Assembly (NCBI RefSeq): GCF_918797505.1
Contig: NC_092797.1
Coordinates: 19,853,372 to 19,917,371 of the forward strand
Reading direction: 5' to 3'
DNA from: Bemisia tabaci
Lineage: Eukaryota; Arthropoda; Insecta; Hemiptera; Aleyrodidae
Length of the DNA stretch: 64,000 bases
Part shown: positions 12,601 through 25,300 of the stretch, in pieces
Layout: each line of letters starts with the position of its first letter
Numbering within the stretch: position 1 is the stretch's first letter
Notes under the pieces: generated by a model
What the model saw: the letters and a program-made list of their open reading frames with translations, nothing else
Told to the model about the DNA's origin: nothing
Databases searched by the model: none
Translations under genes and position numbers: made by a program

Positions 12601-15600
12601 CGCAGCGTGGCGTTGTTCTCTAATTGGGTCAAGGTTTCTACCGCTGCGCTGGCCGCGTGCGTTGACTGATCGGTAAATCCGTGAAGCCACGGTTCCGCTT
12701 TTTAGGACCCCCCCCCCCTCCTCCCGCCCCCTGGCCCCCTCGCGTCTTTCCGCTAGCCGCATCACACCCATCAGTGGCGAATTGTTTGAACAACTCGTCT
12801 CGGCTCTTCGGTCGCATAATAATTAGGTTCCATTGTTTAGTCTCACGTCTTTGGCGTTCCTCTCTCAACTGAAGCTGTCCTTGTGACCGGCTAGCGTGTT
12901 ACTATGTTGTTTTCTGTTCTGTCACTGTCGCGTGTGTAGCACGATTTGTCAGTCGTCTCTCTCCGCCCATTTCGCCTGGTTTTTTTCTCATGGTTGTGTC
13001 CGGCATCGGAGAGACGACCGACCCTAGCGATAGGAAGAACTAGATAGAGATATCGGTGTCATCAGGAAAGGGTTTTCCGTGAATTAAATACTCCTCAGAA
13101 ATCGTGAGGGTGCTCAAAACTGATGCACTGGTAGTACTTGGGGACAGGTTCTTAAAAAGTCAGGGAATTTTGCGAAACACTGAAAATTTAGTGATCTGTC
13201 TTATAATTCCGTTTAGAACTTTGAAATTCGTTCTACAAGCCAGAAACATTTGATGATTTTCATTTTCAAGAGGCTTTGCGCTAAAAAAAATTTTGGAAAG
13301 CATTTTCTTAAAAACTCATTCTAAAAATACATTGAAAAGTCACGTAAAAGTCATAAAATGTATTGTTTAAATCCCCAAAACCTATTGAAAAATTAAGGGA
13401 ATTATTAAATGCAAGAACACTTGCCCACCTGAAATTAGAGTCCCGAACAGATGAGGTTTGAGGGATTTTTGAAGTAGCAGCATTCATTTTTAAGATCGAA
13501 AATATTAGGCACAGAATGCAATTTCTCCCAGAGATTGATAGTATCGGTATCTATAAAGTTTTAGAAGTAATTTTTGATGCTAAATATGGAATCATCCGGA
13601 AGGGAAAGAGATACGCCGAAGGAAACGCGGTGTTTATACATAATGTTTCACATCCCGTAAAAAAAGCACAATTGTTTAATATTTAGTATCAAAGCCTGGG
13701 AAAGTCTTGAAGCGGAAAGGTCAAAAAAATTACTGGAACAATGGCTCACAAAACTTGTTTTCCAACACTTCTAAACGTCAATCTTTTTTTTTTAACAGAT
13801 AGCAGGACGCAGTTGGTAGTAGCGCTAGGAAAAAAAGTTTCAATGGATCGATAATCGAGACTCGTAACAAATTTGACATGGGAGAATACTTTTGATTCAA
13901 CCGGCTTTTTGCTTGAATCGAGACTCGAGTGCCAAGACTCTTAATTTAAGAGAAGTTCCTGTTGATTCAAGAACAAATTGGATTGAATCAATAGTATTTT
14001 TTCTTGTCAAATTTTTAAGAGTCTGGACCCTGGATACAAGAGATTATTTTTTTTCAAATGAGATATTTACCACTAATACTCTCCTTTCTAACCAAGTGGC
14101 ACTGGAAATGAGATTTTTGGTCCAAGTGTGTTGTAAAAGCAATGTTTTTTAGCTCAAAATTGTAAAAAAATTATCAAGGGCTCAAAAAAAAAAAAAAAAA
14201 AATCACGCACCATTTGCTTGTGAGTCAACAACTTGAACTACAACAACGTCCACAAACAACGACTACTTAATCAAAATTCGTCTTGTTGACACGGACCAAA
14301 CTCACAGCGGCCGCGCATCGCTAGGCCGTCTTTTTTTTCTCTATGTGCAGCGCATATTGAATAGGTAACGGTGTTGACTGGTTAATGGAAATACTTGCTG
14401 GCTCATTCAGAATATAGACTCCATGAGCTAGTACTATTCGGGTGGAGCATATTTCTCTCAAGCGATTTGCTTGTGCTCAACTTGCTCCTGGAGATGACCA
14501 TGAGTAGCCATAATTCAAAGTTATTATTTCCCATCGTCATTTGATCTGACCTCATGCAGATTCCATTCTCATCCGTGACAAGACCCAGAAAAACGAATTG
14601 TAATCCATCCAAATGAAGTTTTCCTCAGGGTAGGGTTCAGGAAGTTTCGAAAGGTCTTTGACTAAAATTGATTTTTTTTTGTCGAAGTATCAAGTACTCG
14701 AATACCTGTCTTTAATCTTGTAAGTGTTCAAATTTACTTGAAAGCCCTTGAATGATAGCCTCGAATGTACATAGTAACTGGTAGACAACTGTTCGGAAAA
14801 TCTATCTTTTTTCTCTTGCTTTGAAGCCTTCCGAAATTCCAAAATGTATTTTTTCAAGGTGCTTCATTCACATCCATAATTACGCATTGGCAGCAGAGAT
14901 AATTAAGCAAGGTGGGGACTCCCCCTTTTGAAGCACTCTTTTAGGCCTTCCACGCACCCGCGCCGCGGGTCGGTAGCGCCTCGCGCCATCGCGCCTTCAA
15001 TTTTGCAGATGCAACATGGACATCCGTGAAGCTCGAATAGTTGTATCTCCGCGCCGTCATCAACACGCGTCCTCTTTCTATGTTGTGTTCCGCTTGATGT
15101 TTGTTTGTCGAGCCATCGTGCCATCAATTTCGCTTATGCAACATGGATTTCATCAAGCACGAGTAGTTGTATCTCTGCAATTTCATCAACCAACGTCAAG
15201 GCGTCTCTTATTTTTGAAGTATGAGAAAAGCTAAAGTTAAGGTTGCTCAAAATATACGATGATGTGTCCAAATCAATAAGAATTTTGAAAAAGAGAAAGT
15301 AAAAGAAATAGGTAGAAACATATTTAAATGCCTCTCAAGCTAAAACCTAGCATTTTGGCGAGAGTTATGTCCTGTGAGGGATTATTTTTTTTTTTTTTTT
15401 TTTGATGACTACTCGTAGAAATCTCAAGTCGGGTCAAATTGACTCGACTATGTGGATTGCATTTTGCAAAAAGGAACCACCAGCATTGCAATGTTGCTAA
15501 GATTGTGCAACTTCTTTTTTCTTAGAGGAAAAACCCGATTATCCATTAAAAGTTTCTATTTTACTCGCTAAAAACTGTAAATTTAAGACAAAAATCACCA

Positions 15601-18600
15601 TCTAAATTTCATAGTTTTTCACGATTTCCGCAATTTGATTGCAAAAGATGAAGTTGCACAATCTTAGCATCATTGCACTGCTAGTGGTTCCTTTTTGCAA
15701 AATGCAATCCATATACTCCTGCGGTCAAGCGAATTCCTACACAGCACTCGAGTGGAGTCAGCAATCGCAAGATATGAAGGAGAGTGCAGCAAATTTGCTT
15801 TTCTCTCTTACTTGTGTACATTTTCTCCCCCCGTTCACTGTGTCCTCCGTCTCGATGATCATTTTACGCATCGCCAAGCATCAAAAGAGTGAACTGAAGT
15901 GTGACGCAATAGATTGCACATCTTATTTCTCAGAAAGTGTATGTGTGCGTTCAACAACTCTTCATTCAGATAAACGGTGGCCCTCGGGCTCTTTCATCCA
16001 AGGATTACCGTAAAATCATTGCGTTCAAGTGGGTATATTTAAATACAGGACATCCAAACTTACTTCAGAACATTTGGGTAAAATCTGAAATTATTTCACC
16101 GATGAAAATATTTGTGCTCTTGTGTTAACTTTGGTCAGTATAATAAGTGAAGCACAAACCAACACAAATTTTGTGTTGATTTTAGTACAGTTTGCGGTGA
16201 GTGTAGCGCGAAAAACAATGGAGAGAATGAGAAACGTCAATTAGTACTTTCTCTAAAAAATGAACGAGCGTAAATATTTTCGAACGATAACTTGGGAGAT
16301 CCGTGATTCGGTAATTTCACTGTGCTGTTTCACTGATATACTGTATTGCTTGATGGTTATTTTTTCATGGATCGGTAAAACTTCTTCATTTCTTGCGAAC
16401 CGGTTTTTCCTAGCAAGACATAGGGATAACCTGACTCTAAATGGGGTTTTGGTGACGTCATTGAAAGTGCAACGAATATTGACACAGGTGGAATGAACCG
16501 TTGGCTAACCTTGACGGCTCCTCTATCCGTTTCTTTTCCCGTGCGGATTTCCGAGACGAGTCCAGCTCAAAACAGACTTTCATTCCTTTTTTAGAGGCTT
16601 CTTCTCGGGTACCTATGACCATACGCTCTCTTCCAAGATTCCAAGAAAGCTAAAATCCCTCTAGCCTGCTGACTGCTCGAAAGCACAGCGTCACAGCGCC
16701 ATACCTTCCCACAGCAACATTGCCAAGCTTTATTCCTGTCGCTGGTCGTCCATTAAAAGAATGAATCTTACAATGAAAACTGCCCATTTTATCTCAAACA
16801 TTCTACTGTCATTCTGATTGAACTGATAAAATACCATGGAAGAGAAGCATACAAATGAAAAACTTTACACCGAAAGTTTTACACTGGCCAGAATGTGTAG
16901 TGTACTCTTTGAGGCGAATTTAGTTCGAGAAAAAAGCGGTGAAATTGCCAACTTTTCTTGTGATAATCAACTGCCGGGGATTCCTAGCATTTAATTTTTA
17001 TTTGTTGAACCAAAAAATAAAATAGAAATAAATGTCCGTACAAGTACCATGAATTAAGTAAAATGATCGGAATGGCGGCAAAATGTATCGGAATTCCCGG
17101 TGACCCAAAACCACTCCTCACTCAATTGCTTAATATATATTAAGGTTTGGCCAAGTAGCTTTTCTGATTTCTCAAACTTATTTAAATTTTATGTGTTTTA
17201 TTGCGATTTTCACACGGTCTCCATAACGGCGCTCTCAGCTGCTACATTATATTGCAATCTGAGCGGATTTTTATTGATTTTATTGACACTTCTATACTAT
17301 AAGCTCCGAGACCTCCTAATTTTGCGAAACTGGTAACGCTTAGTTCCAGCGTTCTACCAAGCCGATTTTTATGATTTTTGCGGCTATCGACGGGCAATTG
17401 TCTCTAGATAAGCCAACTCTTTTTAGATTTTCAAAATATGGCCTAGGTTTTATTATATTAAGTGGTAAAGTTGCGAATTCTCCCATTTAAACAATGTAAA
17501 TTTATATTTTTTGTCATAGTTCGTTTGAGCGTTCTACCGGGCCGATTTCCAAGTTTTTCTGCGGTAATCGACGGGTAATTGGCCCTAGATAAGCCCGCTC
17601 TATTCAGATTTTGGAAATAGGACCCAGGTTTTTTTACAATCACGTTATAAAAGTGAGTGAATTTTCAGAATGCTCCGAGACTGCTACCGCTATGCGCGGG
17701 AGGATGCGCAGTGGTCGAGGAGGTTGCGCAGTAGCTGTGTAGCCTGCGCATCAGCTCTACACTTATCTACACAAGATTCGCGATGACTTCCTCATGACGA
17801 GCGGTGGCCGAGTCGTCAAAGACGTCAGAAGCGTCTCACATAGATCAAGGTGTGGGTTCGATCCCCGTCTCCCGATAACCTTAATTATTACCTGATTATC
17901 AATGTTCGTTGTTTCACTGCAATATTTCATCAAGCAGTCATTCCAAAACGCGTCCTTTAGAATTCAAAAAAATTTTTTGTTTCTTTATTCATCAAAACCA
18001 AAAATTATTTCACTCTAAAAGTAAAGTATACCTCATATCGTAATTTTTTAGGGGAAAAATAAAACTAACATCGATAGGAGGGTAAAAATAGGGCCGCGAA
18101 GCGGCCCATTGATGGCGCGGGGCGCCTTCAGGGGGTTGGGCCGCGTAGCGGCCAGGGGGCGTAGCCCCCTAGTTAATTTATACGGCCGCCGCACCATTTC
18201 GAAACATTTGGTAGCTTAGCATCCCTGGCTCTCTATTGTACATCTTTATTAATATCTTTAGCCAGATTTCATGTAAGAGTTAAAGTTATTGGACATCTCC
18301 CCTAAGCTAAGCATCATTTATTTTTCACTTACATAAAGTGACACTTGGCACCACAAGGCGTCTTGGGACTCGGATTTTTCCATCATTTTGGTTGTTTTAC
18401 TTAGTAATTTAACAATTAATCTAATTCAAAAGTTCGTCATAATTTTTTCAAACTTGCATGAACAACACTTTTATAAAACATTGTAAACTGAAGTATCCTG
18501 TTTTTCTGTGAGCTCTGAGAAAATATCTACCAATTGTCATTCATGATAGAGCTCACTACGAAACTCAATCAGAAAACAAGAACTGCACTATAGAATTGGA

Positions 18601-21600
18601 AGGGTTTCAACGAAATTAAACATGTAATCATATTGCAAATCTATTTTACTGATGATAGGAGTTTTAATTTTATTTGCTCGGTAAATAAAAAAAAAATCTC
18701 AACGAGTCGAGGAACTAAAAAAGAGAAAAATCTAGTATAAAAAATAGAAAAATTCACTCATTTGATGAGTTTTATTTGAAGTAAAATAATCGGTTCGTGA
18801 TCTCTTTTTTGGATCTAGTTTAAATTCCAGGTCTCGAAGACACTTTCTCGCCTTAGTCGTAAAAATTCAGTCACTTCCTATTAGCCGTAGTTGGCTACAG
18901 TTACGCTCGTCTTACTTGGCAAGGATTCCTTTTAATCGATATCGATGGATTTCCTAGTTTTCTCCCTCTTGGCGTCTACTTCAATCAATCAGATGTGGCA
19001 ATTTTCTGCCATCGAAGAAAATTACATAGTAGCGAGATATGGAGCTACGCAGTTCCGTGGAGACCGAAATCCATTATACAAAAGTTTCGACTACGAAGTA
19101 GCTTAAACTGCATAGTCGCCGAAAAAGAAGGCTCAGATTCTCCTTCTTTTTACTTTTTATTCCAGGGTGTCTATTAGTCCGGAATTTCTGGAAAGTCTGG
19201 AAATAGTACTGACTTTTTGAGGGTGGTCCGGAAGTACCGGAAAGTAAGCAGTCCCCTGCGCGTTCATTATTCCTTAGAGTAGTATTTGCTTACAAGATCG
19301 CGATTGTGCAGTCGGTTAACCTTCAAGCCATCAATGAAATTTTGCGTCTGCGTCAGTCATTTTAATTCCGCAATTTCAGCGAGAATCTAAACGTTTATAA
19401 ATTTTTCGAATTCCGTCAAAAAGTTGTACTGAAAAAGTATTGAATTTTTCTGTTGAGGAGATCCTGAATTTCTCGAGAATGTATGAAAAAAGTAATGTAA
19501 AAGTACTGATCTTTGACCAGTATGTTTTAATAGACACCCTGTAATAGTTAGGATTCAAAAAGATATTTGTGACGGAAGCATTCGACCAACTTTGCCAAGC
19601 ATCCGATAAGAAAAATTGGATTTACACATAATTGAAAATTCGACGGAGCTTTCCACTTCCAATTGGTAGAAAACGACACACAATTTGTCTTGTTACAAAG
19701 ACTGTGCATGTTTTGAATAGTGTTTTACCGATACTCTGTGAGTTATCTAATAAAAAAACTCTCAGCGTTTTTACCAAGGTCCGTTGGTACCTTTTTCATC
19801 TCACTTTTTTTACCAATTATTGGTAATTTTACCAAGGCAGACTGGTAAGCTTACCTAAAAACAGGTATTTTTACTGTTTTTTTCAGCTAAGAATACCTCT
19901 TTTATTGGTAATCAATTCCCGGTAACTTTGCCATTTTATCTCGGTAATTCTACCACAGTCGATAAAAAATATTGGCGTTTTTACCAAGGTCCAGTAAAAT
20001 TATCGAGAAAGTTCAATAATTTTACCGAGATTTCTCGGTAAAACTACCAATTCCATAAATGGTAATTTTACCAAGAAAAAACTGGGATCAAATAGAACCC
20101 TGAATTCTTGGTAATTTTACCCTCTTCTTAGTGAGATTTTTCACACCGAGATTTTTTTTCAGTGGCAGGACAAAATCCAAGCCCGATTTTTTCCTCTTTT
20201 TTTCTCCTAGACACGAAGAACAAGAAGAAGTTCCTGAAATTCCTTACTTTATTTTTCAGGCTCGGATGGAGGTGGAGGATCTGTTTACAGATCTGGCGGA
20301 TGGGAAGAAATTACTTAAGCTCCTCGAGATTATCTCTGGTGAGAAACTCGGGAAGCCAAACAGTGGCCGAATGCGCGTCCACAAAGTCGAGAATGTCAAC
20401 AAAAGCTTGGCTTTCCTCCACACGAAGGTAAGCAGTCTTTCTCAAGTCGACATGTTTTTTATCTTATCACGCTCGTTTTTTAATGGTTTAGGCTTATTTC
20501 CATGGATTAATCTCAGTCGTATTATTCGCTTTAATTATTTATTTACGTAACCTTGGAGAGGATGAGTCGTCGGGAGTAGAATTTCAGAATAAAAAATATA
20601 ATTTCTTGATTGATCGGCTCATTCAAGATTATCATCATTATTAATTATTAGGAAGATTTATGAAAATTAACAAATGCATAGTTCCAAGAAGAACCTATCG
20701 ATTATGCACCGTAACATACTGTGCTGTATTGAACTGTGCTATGTATACTCTACTATACAATACGATACTACATCATACTATAGTATACTATACTCAAGGC
20801 TGGATTTGCGCTCAAGGCCCGGACCACTGGTTATTAGGGGTCCCATATCCTAAAATGTGAGGGCCCCATGACACCCAAAATCCTAGGCTTAAGCAAGGCC
20901 TCTATGAATTTGTCTTTTAGATTCCAAGGATGTAGATTACATGACGCGGAAGTTGGTCGAAGAATATCGGAAATGGGGCATGGACGTTAGTGTGTCCAAG
21001 ACAGAGAAGCTGGTCGTGGGAGCAGCGCATCAACGGCAAAGCATAGAGCTTGAGGATGGACGGCGCATCGAAGAGTGTGACGAGTATAAGTATCTCGGTG
21101 TTTGGCTCGATCAGGATGGAAGGATGGATAGAGCAATTAAGGACAGGATCATCCAGGGCAGGAGAGCCATCGCGATGCTGAACGGGGTGCTCTGGGATCA
21201 GAGCATCTCAAAGGCAAACAAGCACCGGATATATGACGCCATCGTTAAAAGTATCGTGCTCTATGGTAGTGAAGTGTGGCCTTTGACGAAAAGAACGCAA
21301 GAAATGTTGAGGGCAACTGAAATGGATTTTTGGCGGCGATCTGCCGGCATTTCGAGACGGGACCGTGTCCGTAATGAGAGAATTCGCCAGGTGATGAAGG
21401 TTGAGAAAGATATCGTGCACGACGTCATGTCCAGGCAGTTATGCTGGTATGGACATGTGCAAAGAATGTCGGAGGAGAGGTTGCCCAAACAAGTTTTGGA
21501 TTGGGTACCACCTGGGAAGAGGCGACGGGGACGTCCCGTAAAGGGTTGGCGGCAGGGCGTTGACAAAGAGATGTTGCGGTGTCAGTTGCCCGATAACCTC

Positions 21601-22333
21601 TGGGAAGACAGGCATATGTGGCGCTTGGGTGTCGTAGAACGCCAGAGTGCGTTATAAAGCGACTTTATATATATAGATTCCAAGGATCCCTAATGAATCC
21701 GGAATTTTTAAGAAAAAAAACGGCCAGGGCCCGGAGTGCTACAGCACTACATCACCTCAGCTAATCCGGCCCTCTAACTGCTATACCACACCGCATACTA
21801 TGCTGCACAATAATACAGGGTGACGATTTCTTAAAAGGTCAGGAAAAATCTAAAAAATCAGAAGAATTATTCCTGACCTCGTAAAAGTCAGGGAACTCGG
21901 CTGCAGAACCTTATTTTTTTTTACAGCGTAAAAATTTAATTTTTCTTCAATTTCAAGAGGCTCCATGCTTACAATTTTACGTGAATTGAATGTTTTGGGG
22001 GAAAATCATGCCTTAAAACATTTAAAAGTCAGGGAACGTTATAATCAATAAACACTTTGTCAACATCTACAAAACGCGTAATATAGCATGATATCGCATA
22101 CTGTATTGCACTTAAGTGCATCGCACTATATTTTACTATACTTTTTCATTGCCAGACTATACCAAACCATGCCAAATCCATAGAGTACATAGAGTCGTAA
22201 TGTAAGTGGGAGAACTGGTGCCATGTTCTGCTCGACGAATTCCGAGCCCGGTGTGCGCCGAGTTCGGGTCGCTTTTTCGATACATTTTCGATCCAAAATG
22301 GCGGTGTGGAATACGTGGTAATTCCTATCTCCT

Positions 22334-22376
<43 letters not shown>

Positions 22377-25300
22377 CATCGGATGGCCGGGTACCCGTGT
22401 ATCGCAAACAATCGATTAAGTATCGAAAAAGTGACCCGGCGTCACACAGGAGTCTCGGAATTCGGGACATGGAAAATGCTTAAAAGTGGCGCCAGCTCTC
22501 CCACTTACATTACGACTCTATCTATACTATAAGCTCCAAGACCTCCTAATTTTGCGAAACTGGTGACGCTTAGTTCCAGCGTTCTACCGGGCCGATTTTC
22601 ATGATTTTTGCGGCTATTGACGGGCAATTGTCTCTAGATAAGCCAACTCTTTTCAGATTTTGAAAATATGGCCCAGGTTTTTTTATATTACGTGGTAAAG
22701 TTGCGAATTCTCCCATATAAACAATGTAAATTTATGTGTTTTGTCATAGTTCGTTTGAGCATTCTACTGGGCCGATTTCCATGATTTTTGCGTAAATCGA
22801 CAGGTAATAGGCTCTAGATGAGCCCGCTCTAATCAGATTTTGGAAAAAGGACCCAGGTTTTTTTAAAATCACGTTATTAAAGTGAGTGAATTTACAGAGT
22901 GCTCCGGGACTGCTACCGCTATGCGCGGGAGGATGCGCAGTGGTCGAGGAGGTTGCGCAGTAGGTGTGTAGCCTGCGCATCAGCTCTACACTTATCTACA
23001 CAAGATTTCCGCCGATTACCTCAAGACGAGCGGTGGCCGAGTCGTCTACGACGTCGGAAGTGTCCACATTGATCAAGGTGTGGGTTCGATCCCCGCCTCC
23101 AGAGATACTTAATAATTATCCGATTTAAACAGATCGTTGTTTTACTGTAATATTTCATCAAGCAGTCATTCCAAAACGCGTCCTTTTGACTTCAAAAATT
23201 TTTTTTTTCTTTATTCATCAAAACCAAAAATTATTTCATTCTATTAAGTATACCTCATATCGAATTTTTTTAGGGGAAAAATAAAACTAATACTAATAGG
23301 AGGGTAAAAATAGGGCCGCGAAGCGGCCCATTGATGGCGCGGAGCGCCTTCGGGGGGTTGGGCCGCGTAGCGGCCAGGGGGCGTAGCCCCCTAGTGTACT
23401 CTATGGCCAAACCATACCCATCACCGTACCATAATACCATCCATCAACCAACGTGCATGTTCACCCTTTAAATATATCGTCGTCGGTGTTTAGTCGCGGG
23501 ACAGAAGCGTGCAGTTATGAAGCCGAGAGACCGTTAATGGCGGCGTCATCCTATCCTCTTCCGATGCACAACGTCATCCTTAAAAGCCCTCCGTCAGATA
23601 ACACGCTTCCATATCCAGATCGGGATTCGTGTTCGATTTGGGGGGGGGGGGGGGGCTCGAAATATCGAACTGTAAAAATTCATTGGGGGCAGTGACACTC
23701 TCACGCGGAGTGAAATACCGGCCGAGAAATTTTTGACGTCGGTTCAAGTTTTTTCAAGAGCAAGGTCAATCCTCCGGTCACCGCTCCGCTGCGCCTCGGC
23801 TCGGCGCACAGTGATTCGAGTCAAATTGAGGGGTCGGCCGAACATTTTTTTACTTCAACTGCAAATTTTGGTGTTTATTTCGTCGAGATTTAAACTTTTA
23901 AGGGGTGCTTTTTGAAGATAATTTGACGAGATAACCAACGGAATCACTTTCTAAACCTCGACGTTTCATATACACGATGATTCAAGCTTTTAAAGTTCCG
24001 GTATATTGTCCCGACTTCCTCCATCAACTGGGTCCACTGTGCGGCGCGCAGGCTCGCATCGCAGCGACTCGATTCCCAACTTAAAACAGCGGTGTCAAAT
24101 TTATAGGATGAAAATAAGCACAAGGAAGCTCGACCGGTTTTTTCAGCTTGTATTTCACGTGTTCTCATCCTTTTTCGTATGATTCACGTGAATAAAAAAC
24201 ACTGGGATCATGTTCGGTATCGATCGAAGGATTCGGTTTGTCATACAGCACTTTCAAGGAAGGGTGTCTCCTTCAAAGCTTCTTGGATCTTGAGTCCAGA
24301 CTCCGAAAAAATTTGAGAAGAGAAAGCACGCTGGATTCAATCGGATTTTTTCTTGAATCGAAAACCAAGCGTCTTAATTTAAGCACATTTCTTTTTGATT
24401 CAAGCAAAAGTCCAAATGAATCAATATTATTTTTTCTTTAGTTTCTCTCTACAGTTGTAAGAAATCAGAGAACCTGAAGTAGTCCGGTCGGGGAGAACTT
24501 GGAAAAGTCGGAAAATTTTCCCCGCCAAGTCTGTAGACACCATGTGAAGTCATTTACGACGAAGAGCACACTACACAATCGTAGATCCAGCTAATGGCGT
24601 TTAAGATTTTTTGAAATTTTACTCCTCCATCACTGAATGTCTTGACGAAACGACGGAATAGGTGGCCATTGAAGCGCACGTCTTGCGTGTTGAGACGAGG
24701 ATTTTCGGATCCCATTTACATTAACTGTGACGAGTAGTGGAGGCGGAGTCCGCGGGGGAGGCGCGCTTGTAAGAAGACGACTGTCACGTGCGCACGATTA
24801 TCTTCCAAATTGTGACTTATGAGCAACTGAGCAACGAAACGTGGGGCCGGAGACACGGGCTCATTTCGGTGTTCAGTAGTCACCGTTTGTCTCAAACAAA
24901 GACGCAAGGACTCAGATTTTCGTGCTCACTGTCCCGTCGGCGTCGTGTCACCTCGGCTGTTATTACACTAACTCCCAAAGAAGAACGTCGTATGAACACC
25001 GCGACTCTACCAAACTTTTGCCGGTACTAGAGGGGTCTTCTGGGAAACTCGAGGGTTTTTTGAGGAGTCTGTAAGTCCGGAATTTTCGGAAAGTGTGGAA
25101 ATAGTACTGATTTTTTAAGGGTGGTCCGGAAGTACCGAGAAAGTGCGGACATTTCTCAAAGAGGTCAGGAATTTTTTTCGTGTTTTTGTCATTTTTGTCG
25201 CAGCTAGAAATTGAAATTTTTAAATTTTTCGAAGTACGTCAAATGGAGGTACTGAAAAAGTACTGAATTTTTCTGTTAAGTAGGTACGGCAATTCTTGGG

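Larger units (their letters stand above)
20798..21778. mobile_element. hAT-like GGCTGGATT/CCGGCC element split by a LINE
   Basis: The left end AAGGCTGGATTTGCGCTC is a diverged mirror of the right end AGCTAATCCGGCCCT. GGGCCC-rich subterminal blocks are on both sides. Without the LINE (20932-21674 plus one target copy) it would be about 225 bp. The ends resemble the 930-bp element at 38111. Confidence 0.55.
22179..23406. mobile_element. 354-bp TIR MITE split by a Helitron
   Basis: The left arm CCATAGAGTACA, TAGAGTCGTAATG and GTGGGAG is mirrored on the right by CTCCCAC, CATTACGACTCTA (to 22520) and, after the Helitron, TGTACTCTATGG (23395-23406). It carries a (GTT)n tract at 22336-22375. A second copy is at 42126-42781. 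Confidence 0.9.

Noticed and set aside
17796..17873. Functional tRNA-Ser gene
   Set aside because: A and B boxes are good but the stems pair poorly and both copies sit at the same place inside a mobile element.
20428..20550. Extension of exon 3 to the end of its open frame at 20550
   Set aside because: The conserved protein continues exactly at exon 4 from the GTAAGC donor at 20428; the extra residues do not fit CH1.
22126..22532. Frames with poly-Asn, poly-Thr or poly-Cys runs
   Set aside because: They are translations of the (GTT)n microsatellite inside a MITE.
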